DNA of 64,000 nt from an uncultured Alphaproteobacteria bacterium (GTDB taxonomy: Bacteria; Pseudomonadota; Alphaproteobacteria; RF32; CAG-239), in contig CAKQLF010000006.1 of the NCBI GenBank assembly GCA_934254585.1, positions 1 to 64,000 of the forward strand, read 5' to 3'. The notes beneath the pieces are model-generated. The model was not told the DNA's origin and did not search any database. It was given only the letters and a program-made list of their open reading frames with translations. Shown one piece after another: positions 42,980 to 52,118 of the stretch. The position numbers were made by a program, and so were the translations under genes. How positions within the stretch are numbered: position 1 is the stretch's first letter; each line of letters begins with the position of its first letter.

Positions 42980-42984
42980 ATTAT

Positions 42985-43012
42985 TTGTCTTTATAAAAAT
43001 TTATGCTATATT
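42985..43012 (+). promoter_or_regulatory. Probable promoter of the hydrolase gene
   Basis: TTGTCT at 42985-42990 and TATATT at 43007-43012, 16 bp apart, with TGC before the -10. It implies a leader of about 230 nt. That leader (43020-43253) has a direct repeat TAGAAGTTTGA near 43169 and 43183 and a 26-codon frame (43099-43179) without a ribosome site that I do not call a gene. Confidence 0.45.
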
Positions 43013-43253
43013 ACAGCTGTTTGGGGATTATCAATACGCCTAAAAAAAGAATGGTAAATCTTTGAGAATACCGCTCTTAAAATAAAGCTTTGTTTGTTAT
43101 GGCTGAACCTGAGATTTTAATCCCAAATATAAAAGCTGAAATTGCGGAAGTTGTGAAAACTTTCGCGCTAGAAGTTTGAGTGTAGAAGTTTGACAATTGT
43201 ACAGGTAAAAGCGTTTTGCTTGAACTTTACAAAATTTCCGAAAAGGATATCTT

Positions 43254-44186
43254 ATGTGGTGGAATTTTTTTAAGCGCGAACCTAAACCGTTTTCTGAAGG
43301 TTATTTACCTGAAAATGATGGTCATATAATTTATTATCGACAATTCGGCAATCCGTCCGGTTTGCCGGTTTTATCCTTTCACGGTGGTCCGGGAGGCTCT
43401 TCGCGCCCTAAATATGCCAAACTGTTTGACAAGAATAAATATCGTTTTATTCAATTTGACCAACGTGGCTGCGGTAATTCCACAGCGGAAAATTTTTTGA
43501 AAAACAATAACACTGAAGCAACTTTGAACGACGCTCTACGTTTGTTGGAACATCTGAATATCACACAGCAAGTTATTGTCCACGGCGCGTCTTGGGGTTC
43601 TACTTTGGCTCTGCTTTTTGCCGAAGCCTATCCGCAAAAAATTTTGAAAATTATTGTTTCTTCCGTGTTTTTGGCTCGTCCCTATGATATTTCTTGGGTA
43701 AACTCCGAGAGTGAACGCTTTTATCCGGATTTGTGGGCGGAAATGCGTCAAAAAGTCCATCGCAAAGATATATATCCGGTATATCGCCGCCTGTTGTTTT
43801 CTAAAAATTATCAGGACAATCTGAAAGCCCTGACTTATCTGGGCAGTTATGAGTATATGCTGGGGCGTTTGAAACCTCAGTTCAAACAGCCCGAAACCTT
43901 AGATATGGCTGAGTTAAATGCCGCACGAATTGCTTTTTATTATGAAGAGCACAAATATTTCCTGAGTTCAAATCAAATAATCCAACACGCCGGTAAAATT
44001 AAAAACATTCCAACCTTAATTGTGCACAACCGTTTGGATTTTTGCTGCCCCGTAAAACAAGCTTGGGATTTGCATCAGGCTTTGCCTAAATCACGATTAA
44101 TTATCAACGCCGGCAGCGGACACTCCACCCCTCGCCTTTTTGAAGCCACAAAACAAGCTGTCTTTAATTTTTTGGAACAAAAATAA
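43254..44186 (+). CDS. Prolyl-iminopeptidase-like alpha/beta hydrolase
   Basis: A 310-residue alpha/beta hydrolase of the S33 peptidase group, which removes N-terminal proline from peptides. It has HGGPGGSS (oxyanion loop) at about 43-50, FDQRGCGNST at about 68-77 and the nucleophile elbow GASWGSTLAL at about 110-119 (Ser113). A C-terminal VHNRLDFCCPV (catalytic Asp) and GSGHSTP (His) complete the triad. The N-terminus MWWNFFKREPKPF is unusual, without a signal peptide. The gene stands alone. Confidence 0.88.
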   Translation: MWWNFFKREPKPFSEGYLPENDGHIIYYRQFGNPSGLPVLSFHGGPGGSSRPKYAKLFDKNKYRFIQFDQRGCGNSTAENFLKNNNTEATLNDALRLLEHLNITQQVIVHGASWGSTLALLFAEAYPQKILKIIVSSVFLARPYDISWVNSESERFYPDLWAEMRQKVHRKDIYPVYRRLLFSKNYQDNLKALTYLGSYEYMLGRLKPQFKQPETLDMAELNAARIAFYYEEHKYFLSSNQIIQHAGKIKNIPTLIVHNRLDFCCPVKQAWDLHQALPKSRLIINAGSGHSTPRLFEATKQAVFNFLEQK

Positions 44187-44189
44187 CTA

Positions 44190-45017
44190 TTATTCAGCAA
44201 ACGGATTAAAACGATTGTGATAATTAATTTCCGTCAATAATTTTTCGGCTCGCTCAAAATGCTGTCCCAACATAGAAACATCGTGCGCATCATCACTGAT
44301 AATAACCGGCACACCTTGTTTGTTGAGCTCTTTCAAAATCCAAGTGTCGGGATGCTGTATTGCTATACGATTATAGCCGCTGGTATTCAGCTCATAAGGC
44401 TGTTTGCTTTTGGCCAGAGCCTCAATCACCCGCCACTTATATTCGTCCCATTCCGGCGTGTTGCAAATGTTGAATATAGTTATATAATCCAAGTGGGCAA
44501 TAAATGTAAAATAACCGCTTTCTATTGCCGCCACAATGTTCTGCCAATAGTTGCGCAAATATTCTGTGTATTCCGGCTGATTTGGCAGATTAGGATAATA
44601 TTTCAAATGATAAATATTACACAAAAAATTTTCGTTTGCGTCACGCACAAAATGAGTTGAACCTATTAAATAGTCAACCTCCAGATTTTTCAGCATTTTT
44701 TCAAAATTATCGCGCCAATACGCCGAAGGAAAAAAATCTACTTCAAAACCGATTCTGACTTTTATATTATGTTTTTCAGCTGCTTTATGAATTATATCTA
44801 TGTGCTTTTGATAGCAACTTTCAGCCGTTTTGAAATCTTGAAAAAACATTGGCTGCCAACCGCCGACTATTTCCAAATTTTTATGACAAATCAGATGGTT
44901 AGAAACACCAATTTCAGCAAAACCTTTACTTTCGGCTGCCGCAATCATTTCTTCTGCCTTGTTATGTCCGTCAAAATCAAGTTCGCCGTTATGCGTGTGA
45001 TATGTAAAATTTTGCAT
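44190..45017 (-). CDS. PHP-family phosphatase, histidinol-phosphatase-like
   Basis: A 275-residue metal-dependent hydrolase of the PHP fold, the monofunctional HisK type that dephosphorylates histidinol phosphate, or a relative acting on another phosphoester. The metal ligands are visible: YHTHN at about 6-10, GVSNH at about 37-41, an acidic GFEVDFFP at about 97-104, GSTHF at about 129-133, AHLDY at about 172-176 and ISDDAH at about 240-245. Other his genes are absent from the window, so the exact substrate is open. It ends 2 bp before the patatin gene, suggesting cotranscription. Confidence 0.87.
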   Translation of the reverse strand: MQNFTYHTHNGELDFDGHNKAEEMIAAAESKGFAEIGVSNHLICHKNLEIVGGWQPMFFQDFKTAESCYQKHIDIIHKAAEKHNIKVRIGFEVDFFPSAYWRDNFEKMLKNLEVDYLIGSTHFVRDANENFLCNIYHLKYYPNLPNQPEYTEYLRNYWQNIVAAIESGYFTFIAHLDYITIFNICNTPEWDEYKWRVIEALAKSKQPYELNTSGYNRIAIQHPDTWILKELNKQGVPVIISDDAHDVSMLGQHFERAEKLLTEINYHNRFNPFAE

Positions 45018-45019
45018 TA

Positions 45020-45874
45020 TTATTCACCATTTTCTAAAAAATTTCGCAATAAATTAAGTTGACGCAAAGCATCTTCTCTTCCTAAATCATATACGATTTG
45101 CAACACTTTTTTATTTTTTTCAGTATGGCTTATTTTTATATTTCGGCTCGGCCGTATCACAAAAGTATTTCCTTTTTCTCGCGCTTTTTCAATAAAATCA
45201 AGCTCATTGTTATACATAATATGCCGATTACGAACAGCGGCAGCAAATTTGGGATATTTATGATAAACAAACCGCGCCAACCACGCCAGTTTATTGGGCT
45301 TTTTTTGATATCCGCTCGCTCTTGTTTGCACAACAACACAACGTTCATAGCCCATTTTTTGAAAGGCTTTAAGCGGTATGCTGTCACAAATTCCGCCGTC
45401 CAAATATTTTTGGCCGTTGATATCGGAAATTCGCGACACAAAAGGCATTGACGCCGACGCTCGTAAATAGGCCAAGCCCGTTTTATCCATTTTAGAGCAT
45501 TTTATATATTCCGGCAAACCTGTTTTCAGGTTGCTGCAAGTAACATAAAAATCTGTAGAGCTCGCCTCAAAATTTTGATGATTAAAAGGAAATAATTTTT
45601 CCGGAAGTTCGTGATAACAAAATTCTTCATTAACCATATTTCCGGTCGTGAAAAAAGAGTACCAACTCATATAATTTTTATTACCGGCATAGGCAAGCGT
45701 ATAATCAATGCTACGACGGTGCTGTTCGGCCACAAACGAACAGCCGTGAATGGCTCCTGCAGACACCCCGATAACTCCATCAAAAGATACTCCTTGCTCC
45801 AAAAAAACATCTAAGACACCGGCCGTATAAATTGCTCGTTGTGCTCCGCCTTCCAAAACCAAACCCGTTTTCAT
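45020..45874 (-). CDS. Patatin-like phospholipase
   Basis: A 284-residue patatin-domain hydrolase of the RssA/YjjU type, cleaving acyl esters of phospholipids with a Ser-Asp dyad. I start at the ATG at 45872-45874 (MKTGLVLEGGAQR), which has GAGGT at good spacing. It has the oxyanion GGAQR motif near the start, GVSAG (nucleophile Ser) at about 37-41 and DGG at about 162-164 (catalytic Asp). It overlaps the upstream MORN-like gene by four bases (ATGA-type), indicating coupling. No signal peptide: probably cytoplasmic. Confidence 0.9.
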   Translation of the reverse strand: MKTGLVLEGGAQRAIYTAGVLDVFLEQGVSFDGVIGVSAGAIHGCSFVAEQHRRSIDYTLAYAGNKNYMSWYSFFTTGNMVNEEFCYHELPEKLFPFNHQNFEASSTDFYVTCSNLKTGLPEYIKCSKMDKTGLAYLRASASMPFVSRISDINGQKYLDGGICDSIPLKAFQKMGYERCVVVQTRASGYQKKPNKLAWLARFVYHKYPKFAAAVRNRHIMYNNELDFIEKAREKGNTFVIRPSRNIKISHTEKNKKVLQIVYDLGREDALRQLNLLRNFLENGE

Positions 45875-46383
45875 TCTACCTCGCAAGACATTTGTTCATA
45901 TATTCCGGATTCCGGAGTTATAATTTGCTTTTTGCCATTATTATAACAATATCCGTTTTCCAAACGACCATCTTTATAATTGAAGCGACCTTTTAATTTG
46001 CCTTTGGAAGTATAATAATCAACGCGGCCGTGAAGTTTGCCATCTTTATATTCTGACGAAGATTTTATTGTGCGGTTCTCATAATAAATGCGCTCCGAAC
46101 CATTTTTTTGCCCATCTTTATAATATGTTTTACTTTGCAAACGTCCTTTTTTATCCCAAACAGTGGTCAATCCGCTCCATCTTCCATCTTTAAAATTATG
46201 CAAAATTTTTCCGCCGCCCACACGCAACGAAAGCTTTCCGGTAAAAGGCTGTCCGTTCAGATTTTCACAATAATCAGCCATATCGTTACAATTCAGCTCT
46301 TCTATGGTTAAAACAGTTTCCTTGGCCAGCGAATCTGATAAATAAAACAAGCCAATCAAAGTTAAAAACAAAGTTTTTTTCAT
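45871..46383 (-). CDS. Secreted MORN-repeat-like protein (YwqK-type)
   Basis: A 170-residue protein with a signal peptide (about 1-20, SLA-KET). It carries five or six repeats of about 22 residues with the pattern Y-KDG-x-NG (for example YYKDGQKNGSERIYYENRTI and YKDGKLHGRVDYYTSKGKL). The pattern is that of the MORN variant often annotated as YwqK-family antitoxin. No toxin partner is adjacent; the name reflects sequence only. Six Cys near both ends may form disulfides. It is translationally coupled to the patatin gene downstream. Confidence 0.85.
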   Translation of the reverse strand: MKKTLFLTLIGLFYLSDSLAKETVLTIEELNCNDMADYCENLNGQPFTGKLSLRVGGGKILHNFKDGRWSGLTTVWDKKGRLQSKTYYKDGQKNGSERIYYENRTIKSSSEYKDGKLHGRVDYYTSKGKLKGRFNYKDGRLENGYCYNNGKKQIITPESGIYEQMSCEVE

Positions 46384-46466
46384 CTAAAAAAATCCTTTCC
46401 GTTTTTAATATAGACTCAAGTAAAAAAAATATCAATCAGCGGAAACAAAGTATTTCTTTATAAAAA

Positions 46467-46784
46467 TCAGTTATCATCATCTAAAATGATAAATTCATCA
46501 TTACCGATTACATTCAAAACAGTGCGAGCTCGCTCGTCAAGCAAATCCAAATCCAAGCTTGACGAAGAAAGCAACTTCACTTTCTGTTCCCAATCTTGAC
46601 GTTGCTTATCATAGCTTTCATTAACCTTTTCCGCTTCTGCAACTTTTTCCTGCAGATAAACGTATTTAAAAAAACCTCTATCACCTTTTATGGCGAAATA
46701 TGAAAAATAAGAGCATAAAGCCATTAAGAGCACAATAAAACCAGAGCTTTTACATTTTGCTACAATATATGACCACAACCCCAT
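46467..46784 (-). CDS. ftsB: Cell division protein FtsB (DivIC family)
   Basis: A small bitopic divisome protein that pairs with FtsL and FtsQ. The 105-residue protein has one membrane helix (about 14-30), then a coiled coil (about 41-75, with LQEKVAEAEKVNESYDKQ), and a C-terminal region LDLLDERARTVLNVIGNDEF typical of the family. The start is preceded by GTGAGGAAAAA. It lies 75 bp after lolD on the same strand. Its partner FtsQ is encoded in the cluster at 17795-18598. Confidence 0.85.
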   Translation of the reverse strand: MGLWSYIVAKCKSSGFIVLLMALCSYFSYFAIKGDRGFFKYVYLQEKVAEAEKVNESYDKQRQDWEQKVKLLSSSSLDLDLLDERARTVLNVIGNDEFIILDDDN

Positions 46785-46859
46785 TTTTTCCTCACAGCCT
46801 TAAAATTTATTTTTCTAATTCGAGCATATTTTTATTAAAAAAAAGTTAGTTTACGACGT

Positions 46860-47579
46860 TTAATAAAAATTTTCTGTGTTTTTAAGAAAACGGTTATTAA
46901 TTTTCCCTTGTAAGGTGCCGTCTTGCAGGCTGACAACTCTATCCATTTTGTTGGCTAAATCTATATTATGGGTGGCAATAAGAGCCGACAAGCCGGTTTC
47001 TTTGACCACTTCAAGCAAGGTTAGAAAGACATTATCCGAAGTATTGGGGTCAAGATTTCCCGTAGGTTCATCAGCCAATAAAAGTTTTGGAGCATTGGCC
47101 AGTGCCCGTGCAATGGCCACACGCTGCTGTTCACCGCCGGAAAGTTCCGCCGGACGATGATTTTCCCGATTAGACAGACCAAGTCTTTGTAACAGCCACA
47201 TAGCTTTGTCTTTAGCTTCTTTATAATTTATTCCGGCAATTAACTGTGGCAGAATAACATTTTCCGCCGCATCAAAATCAGGCAGCAAATTGTGATATTG
47301 ATAAACAAATCCCAAATAATCACGACGCAGCATTGTGCGCAGGCCATCTGAATTTCCGGTACAATTTTCCCCATCAATCAAAACTTCACCGTCTGACGGC
47401 GGTTCAAGCAAACCGGCTATTTGCAACAAGGTTGATTTTCCCGAACCCGACGGACCGATTAAGGCCACCACCTCTTTAGGTTTAATTTCCAAATTAACAT
47501 TTTTCAAAACTTCCAGAATTTCAGAGCCTTGTCGAAATGTTTTATTAATATTCTTCAAAATTAAAGTTGCATTACTCAT
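46860..47579 (-). CDS. lolD: Lipoprotein-releasing ATPase LolD
   Basis: The ATPase of the LolCDE complex that extracts outer-membrane lipoproteins from the inner membrane and passes them to LolA. The 239-residue ABC domain has Walker A GPSGSGKST at about 42-50, the Q-loop YQYHNLLPDF, the signature LSGGEQQRVAIARAL at about 143-157, Walker B LLLADEPTGNLD at about 162-173 and switch His THN. It overlaps lolC by 8 bp. Confidence 0.96.
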   Translation of the reverse strand: MSNATLILKNINKTFRQGSEILEVLKNVNLEIKPKEVVALIGPSGSGKSTLLQIAGLLEPPSDGEVLIDGENCTGNSDGLRTMLRRDYLGFVYQYHNLLPDFDAAENVILPQLIAGINYKEAKDKAMWLLQRLGLSNRENHRPAELSGGEQQRVAIARALANAPKLLLADEPTGNLDPNTSDNVFLTLLEVVKETGLSALIATHNIDLANKMDRVVSLQDGTLQGKINNRFLKNTENFY

Positions 47580-48816
47580 AGCGCAAAGCCTCCGACGGAT
47601 CTAATTTTGCGGCCCGATAAGCCGGATATATCGTGGCTAAAAATGACAACAGTAAAGTCAGAGCCACAACAATTGAAACTTCCAAAGTATCCACTTTTGC
47701 CGGTAACTTTGATAAGAAATAAATTTCTGCCGAAAACAAATCTCGTCCGGAAATTGTTTGTAAAAACTGACGAATGTTTTCAATATTATGGCAAAACAAC
47801 AGCCCTAAAGCCACTCCGATTCCTGTTCCGACAAAGCCGATAAACGCGCCGTCCAAAAAGAAAATCCGCATAATCATTCCCTTGGTTGCCCCCATCGTGC
47901 GCAACACAGCCACATCACGACTTTTATCTTTAACCAACATAATCAAACCGGTTATAATATTGAAAGCCGCCACCAAAATTATCAGCATTAAAATCAAAAA
48001 CATTACATTGCGTTCAACATCAATAGCATTAAAAAAGGCAGAGTTAGTTTGTTTCCAATCATACACATAAGCATCTAAACTAACGCTCCGCTCTATAAGA
48101 GAACGCATAGCCGGCAGCTGTTTTTCGTCTTTCAGACTAACATCAATAATTGAGGCGGAATTTTTCAGGCCAAAATATTTCTGCGCCGCTGTTAAGGGCA
48201 TAAAAACATAGTTGGCGTCATATTCATACATACCCATACTGAAAGTACCAATAACCAAATAAGATTTTATACGCGGAACAGAACCGAAAGCAGTCACTTT
48301 GCCATTAGGTGAAATCAAGGTAATTTCATCACCGACAAAAACCCCCAGTTTGTTGGCCAGTTTATCGCCCAAAACCACGACATCTCCGGTGAAACTTTCC
48401 ATATCTATTTGCGCAAAACCATCACGCATCACTTTCTTTTTCAGAATATCTTCTTTTTCAATTCCGCGCACCATAGCCCCCTCGGCTCCGCGAGAAGAAG
48501 AAATAAGCAGCTGTTTTTCGATTAGCGGCAACGCCATCTCAATACCCTCAATACTTTCCAAATCTTTAACTGCTTTTTTGTAATTGTTAAACGGAAATCC
48601 GGCTGATGACACAATGGAAATGTGGCCGTTAATGCCTAAAATACGATTCAATAATTCGGCCTTAAAACCATTCATCACCGACATAACAATAATGAGGGTG
48701 GCCACACCGAGCGCGATACCGGTGAAAGCAAATCCCGTTATAACCGAAATAAATCCTTCTTTGCGTTTTGCCCGCAAATATCTCCAAGCTGTTAAGCGTT
48801 CAAATTTAGAAAACAA
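47572..48816 (-). CDS. lolC: Lipoprotein-releasing permease LolC/LolE
   Basis: The membrane subunit of the LolCDE-type exporter. The 414-residue protein starts MFSKFERLTAWRYLRAKRKEGFISVI, the LolC/E signature. It has one N-terminal membrane helix (about 25-48), a large periplasmic domain (about 50-260) and three C-terminal helices (about 270-300, 315-345, 378-400). Only one such permease gene is present, so the complex may use two copies of it (LolF-like) rather than a LolC-LolE pair. It overlaps lolD by 8 bp. Confidence 0.93.
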   Translation of the reverse strand: MFSKFERLTAWRYLRAKRKEGFISVITGFAFTGIALGVATLIIVMSVMNGFKAELLNRILGINGHISIVSSAGFPFNNYKKAVKDLESIEGIEMALPLIEKQLLISSSRGAEGAMVRGIEKEDILKKKVMRDGFAQIDMESFTGDVVVLGDKLANKLGVFVGDEITLISPNGKVTAFGSVPRIKSYLVIGTFSMGMYEYDANYVFMPLTAAQKYFGLKNSASIIDVSLKDEKQLPAMRSLIERSVSLDAYVYDWKQTNSAFFNAIDVERNVMFLILMLIILVAAFNIITGLIMLVKDKSRDVAVLRTMGATKGMIMRIFFLDGAFIGFVGTGIGVALGLLFCHNIENIRQFLQTISGRDLFSAEIYFLSKLPAKVDTLEVSIVVALTLLLSFLATIYPAYRAAKLDPSEALRYE

Positions 48817-48903
48817 AGTAATATCTCCTTCATATTTTGCAAAATGTAGCCTAAGACAACAAATTTTGCAACCATATCAAACCGATATACACAAGGTTAA
48901 ATT

Positions 48904-49902
48904 TTATAGGCCGATTTTTTGGTTAAGTTTCAAAATATCTATCACAGAAAAAATTGTGTAAAATTGATTAAACACTCTGTCTATTTTTTTCTTATTAACA
49001 TTGCTGCGAAAAAACGAACAGGCTTCAAACATATCTTGTTTGCTGGAAATAGCCAATAACAGCTGATTATCCTTAAAACTGAACTGAATGTTTTTTCCCT
49101 CGTAAAGAGAAGTCAATTTCAGCATTCGTTCCATAAAAGCCGTTGTCAACAAATAGCGTGCCTCAATTTGGTCGGAAGAATAAACTTCAAAAATCTTTTC
49201 AAAAACGGAATCTTCCAATTTCACCCGTTGCAACCCCTTTATCTGCTTAAAAACGTTAAATAAGCCTTTATCCTCAAGCACAACCGTGCGCCCCTTAAAA
49301 TTTTTGTTCATAGTCAACAAAATACATATACCGCGAAATATTTTTTTCTTTTTCACATAGCGGTCAGATTTTTCTTTTAGGCCAAACTCATTTCTGCTTA
49401 TGGTGTAATAAACCGTTTCTTTTTGCAATAACTCTTCAGAAATTACAATATTGACATCTTTATATTCACCGCAAAAATAATCATCACCGCGATGAAAATT
49501 ATAGGCGGGGAACAGTTCGGAATCTTGCAATAATTTATCCGGAAGATGCTGCTCGTTTTGATAAGTAAAATTACCGAAAAATCCGGCAAAATCTGCCATT
49601 ATCGTATCTTTGGCTTTTTTCTTATAAAAATAAATCGGACTCCGCACCAATAAAACCACAAATCCGGACAGCCCCAAAATTAAGCCTAAATCAGTCAAAT
49701 CTTGAGCCGAAGCATTTAAAATAGCCCAAAGCAACAGCGGATAAAAAAACAAAGCCATAAAAAGCAAAAGCAAAAACAAGCCGAAATAGCGACGGCGTAT
49801 TTTATCATTTTTTTGCAGTTTCGGTAATAAAACCTTTTGATAATAGCCATCAAAAGACACTTTCAAATCTTGATAATTTTTATCTGCCGTAAAATCAAAC
49901 AT
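48904..49902 (-). CDS. DUF3137-family membrane protein
   Basis: A 332-residue protein of the DUF3137 type. Two membrane helices (about 40-62 and 70-92) are followed by a soluble domain with HRGDDYFCGEYKDVNIVISEELL and VVLEDKGLF. It carries the pattern of the paralogue just upstream, which it overlaps by one base. Proteins of this family commonly lie beside lemA; they have no known function. Probably the last gene of a lemA-DUF3137-DUF3137 unit. Confidence 0.82.
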   Translation of the reverse strand: MFDFTADKNYQDLKVSFDGYYQKVLLPKLQKNDKIRRRYFGLFLLLLFMALFFYPLLLWAILNASAQDLTDLGLILGLSGFVVLLVRSPIYFYKKKAKDTIMADFAGFFGNFTYQNEQHLPDKLLQDSELFPAYNFHRGDDYFCGEYKDVNIVISEELLQKETVYYTISRNEFGLKEKSDRYVKKKKIFRGICILLTMNKNFKGRTVVLEDKGLFNVFKQIKGLQRVKLEDSVFEKIFEVYSSDQIEARYLLTTAFMERMLKLTSLYEGKNIQFSFKDNQLLLAISSKQDMFEACSFFRSNVNKKKIDRVFNQFYTIFSVIDILKLNQKIGL

Positions 49903-50825
49903 CAGCTTTCTGCCAAATCATAGAGATTACCGACAATCTCACCTAGAGTTTCGGCTTTTTCCATTTGCAAATTAAGATTTTCAAAATCTTTTTCAGAAGC
50001 CACGGAATGCCAAGCGGAGGACTGTTGATAGCTTAATTTACCATTCTGTAAAAATATGATTAACTGATTGTCTTTGATGCGTAAATTAACTTTTGCCGCC
50101 TTAAATATTTCTTTCAAGTCTAAAATACTTTCAAACAAAGCTGAAACTAAAATATAATTTTTAATTTTTGAACTATCGGTAAAAATCTGAAAATAATTAG
50201 ACGCCGGAATATTTAAGGAAATTTTTTCCAGTCCTTCATATTTTTTTTGTTTTGCCACACCGCCTTTTTCAAACATTAAAAGCGTTCCGCGCAAATTTTG
50301 CTTAAAAGAGTAACTAAGCATTATGCCGCCACTATTTTTCACAATTTCATTTTGTTTTGTCTTGTTTTTCAACAAAGCAATTTTTTTCAATTCAAAAGCA
50401 AACTGCAAAAAATTCCCGCTGATTTTAAGTTGTTCCACCAAATCTTCTTTAACCGGAAACAAAATATCTTTTTCTGCAAATACATTTTCTTCTTGCAGCT
50501 GCAAATTGTCATAATATTTGATATATTCGCGCAACATATCAGTTTGCGGAATCGTTTTAGCGCGTCTTGCATACCACCACAAAAACAACACCGAAAAAGC
50601 AACAAGCAGCAACAGCTGTTCATAAGAAATAATATGGCCGGAAATCAAATGCCGAAACAACACAACCAATATATTTACACTGTTTACAAAACACAAAACA
50701 CCGAAATAAAGCCAAAAGCGACTCCGAAAAGCATCACGATTCCGGCCTTCTTCCTCCAATAGGGGTTTTAAATTTTGTTGAAAGAAATCATCAAAAGGAT
50801 TGTTTTGAGAATTGTCATTTGTCAT
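49902..50825 (-). CDS. DUF3137-family membrane protein, paralogue
   Basis: A 307-residue protein with the same architecture: a charged N-terminus, two membrane helices (about 41-63 and 70-88), then a soluble domain (about 100-290) with LRGTLLMFEKGGVAKQKKYEGLEKISL, corresponding to the VVLEDKGLF segment of its neighbour. It lies 10 bp after lemA and overlaps the next gene by one base. The two DUF3137 copies have diverged and probably form a hetero-oligomer (inference). Confidence 0.78.
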   Translation of the reverse strand: MTNDNSQNNPFDDFFQQNLKPLLEEEGRNRDAFRSRFWLYFGVLCFVNSVNILVVLFRHLISGHIISYEQLLLLVAFSVLFLWWYARRAKTIPQTDMLREYIKYYDNLQLQEENVFAEKDILFPVKEDLVEQLKISGNFLQFAFELKKIALLKNKTKQNEIVKNSGGIMLSYSFKQNLRGTLLMFEKGGVAKQKKYEGLEKISLNIPASNYFQIFTDSSKIKNYILVSALFESILDLKEIFKAAKVNLRIKDNQLIIFLQNGKLSYQQSSAWHSVASEKDFENLNLQMEKAETLGEIVGNLYDLAES

Positions 50826-50835
50826 TTTCTAAACC

Positions 50836-51417
50836 CTACTTAAAATAGTTTTGACTGTTAATCGGTTGTCTTTCTGCTTCACTTATTTCAAAAAAAGGCA
50901 TATTTTGAGAATTTATACCAACCAGTCTGGCAAAAATGTTTATCGGAAAAATATCGGCCAGATTTTTTAAGCTGTTAACATTAGAATTATAAAAACGGCG
51001 AGCCGCGGAAATATGCTCTTCCACCTCGTTCATACTTTGCATTGCCGCAATCATAGTTTGATTAGACTTTAAATCCGGATAATTTTCTAACGACACCTTG
51101 AAATCATTTAATTTTTGCGCCAATAAATTTTCCAACTTCATTTTTTCTTTTGGAGAATTGGCAAATGAGCTGCCCATCGCTTGAGTGCGTAGTTGAGTAA
51201 GTTCAGACATTAAGTTTTTTTCGTGTTCCATAAACTTTGCCGCCATCTGCAGCATATTGGGAATCAGATCATAACGTTTTTTCAACTGAACATCTATATC
51301 AGAGGCAGACTCCCGCACCTTATTGCGTAGAATTACCAAACGAGCATATAGCGCGTATAAAAGTACAAGAACAACAGCTGCCGTTATTATTTGCGGATTG
51401 AGCCAATCTATTTCCAT
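50836..51417 (-). CDS. lemA: LemA-family protein
   Basis: A 193-residue protein with an N-terminal membrane helix (about 10-27) and a cytosolic or periplasmic four-helix bundle. It shows the signature VRESASDIDVQLKKRYDLIPNM at about 34-55 and YNSNVNSLKNLADIFPINIFARL at about 143-165. It is probably tail-less and oriented by the N-terminal anchor. The start has AAGGAG. First gene of the lemA-DUF3137 unit. The molecular role is not known. Confidence 0.93.
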   Translation of the reverse strand: MEIDWLNPQIITAAVVLVLLYALYARLVILRNKVRESASDIDVQLKKRYDLIPNMLQMAAKFMEHEKNLMSELTQLRTQAMGSSFANSPKEKMKLENLLAQKLNDFKVSLENYPDLKSNQTMIAAMQSMNEVEEHISAARRFYNSNVNSLKNLADIFPINIFARLVGINSQNMPFFEISEAERQPINSQNYFK

Positions 51418-51548
51418 TTTATTCTCCTTAAATTTTTTTATGGCTTCAAATTTAAATCATTATTCTTAAAATTTTCTAAAGATAGCTGCTTATCAATGCT
51501 TGATTAGACTTTGAATTTATGCTATCATTGTTTTAGGGAGATGAAAAA

Positions 51549-52025
51549 ATGGAAGACGCAAACAGAAGTAAAAAAATCCATAATTTGTTTAATAATCTGC
51601 ATCATCTGAATAAAAAAGATGCCGAAGAAGTTGTGGCGAAGAAAAAGCAATCGGAAAACGACGAGAAAAAGAAAGAAATAAGACTCAGCCGTGCAGAAAT
51701 AATTAAAGGTTTGCGTATGGGAAAATCGCTAGCGTTGCAAACTGAATTACGCAATCGCTTAAAACAAGCTACAGCCCGCCGCCGCAATTCTCGACTAAAA
51801 AGAAACAATTCAGAATTTTCTCAGAATCGTGAAGAGGAACTGCGAAAATATACACGTAATTTACCGGAAAAGCAGCGCAAATTTGTGGAAAAAATATTTA
51901 AAGAAAACGGCGTTACGCCTTATACTGTGGCATTACTTAAAAAAGTCCGCAGTGCTGACGACTATCAAAATATTCCTGACAAACCTCGCCGCGTCTACTC
52001 TCGCCAGCGTCAGCGCAGCAAATAA
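51549..52025 (+). CDS. Basic coiled-coil protein of unknown function
   Basis: A 158-residue, strongly basic protein (Lys/Arg-rich throughout, many Glu) with long predicted helices. Notable stretches are KKDAEEVVAKKKQSENDEKK and LRNRLKQATARRRNSRLKR; the C-terminal tail PRRVYSRQRQRSK is basic. The start at 51549 uses GGGAG 8 nt upstream. No family recognised; nucleic-acid binding is plausible from charge only. It opens a run of three small plus-strand genes ending at pilin-like locus C. Confidence 0.7.
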   Translation: MEDANRSKKIHNLFNNLHHLNKKDAEEVVAKKKQSENDEKKKEIRLSRAEIIKGLRMGKSLALQTELRNRLKQATARRRNSRLKRNNSEFSQNREEELRKYTRNLPEKQRKFVEKIFKENGVTPYTVALLKKVRSADDYQNIPDKPRRVYSRQRQRSK

Positions 52026-52054
52026 AAAATTATAAAATTTATTCAGATTTAATA

Positions 52055-52083
52055 TTGACAAAAAAGCTATTTTTTGCTATTTT
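52055..52083 (+). promoter_or_regulatory. Promoter of the gene at 52119
   Basis: TTGACA at 52055-52060 and TATTTT at 52078-52083, 17 bp apart, with TTGC before the -10. The leader would be about 30 nt and lacks a Shine-Dalgarno. Confidence 0.6.
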
Positions 52084-52118
52084 TGGTAAGATATTTAATT
52101 ATTAAAAATTTTATTACT

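Noticed and set aside
43099..43179. A 26-residue ORF in the leader before the iminopeptidase-like gene
   Set aside because: It has no Shine-Dalgarno, no conserved feature and no reason beyond an open frame.
45871..46383. Toxin-antitoxin pair (YwqK-type antitoxin with patatin)
   Set aside because: The antitoxin name of the MORN-like family is only an annotation habit; the protein has a signal peptide and its coupled neighbour is an ordinary patatin.
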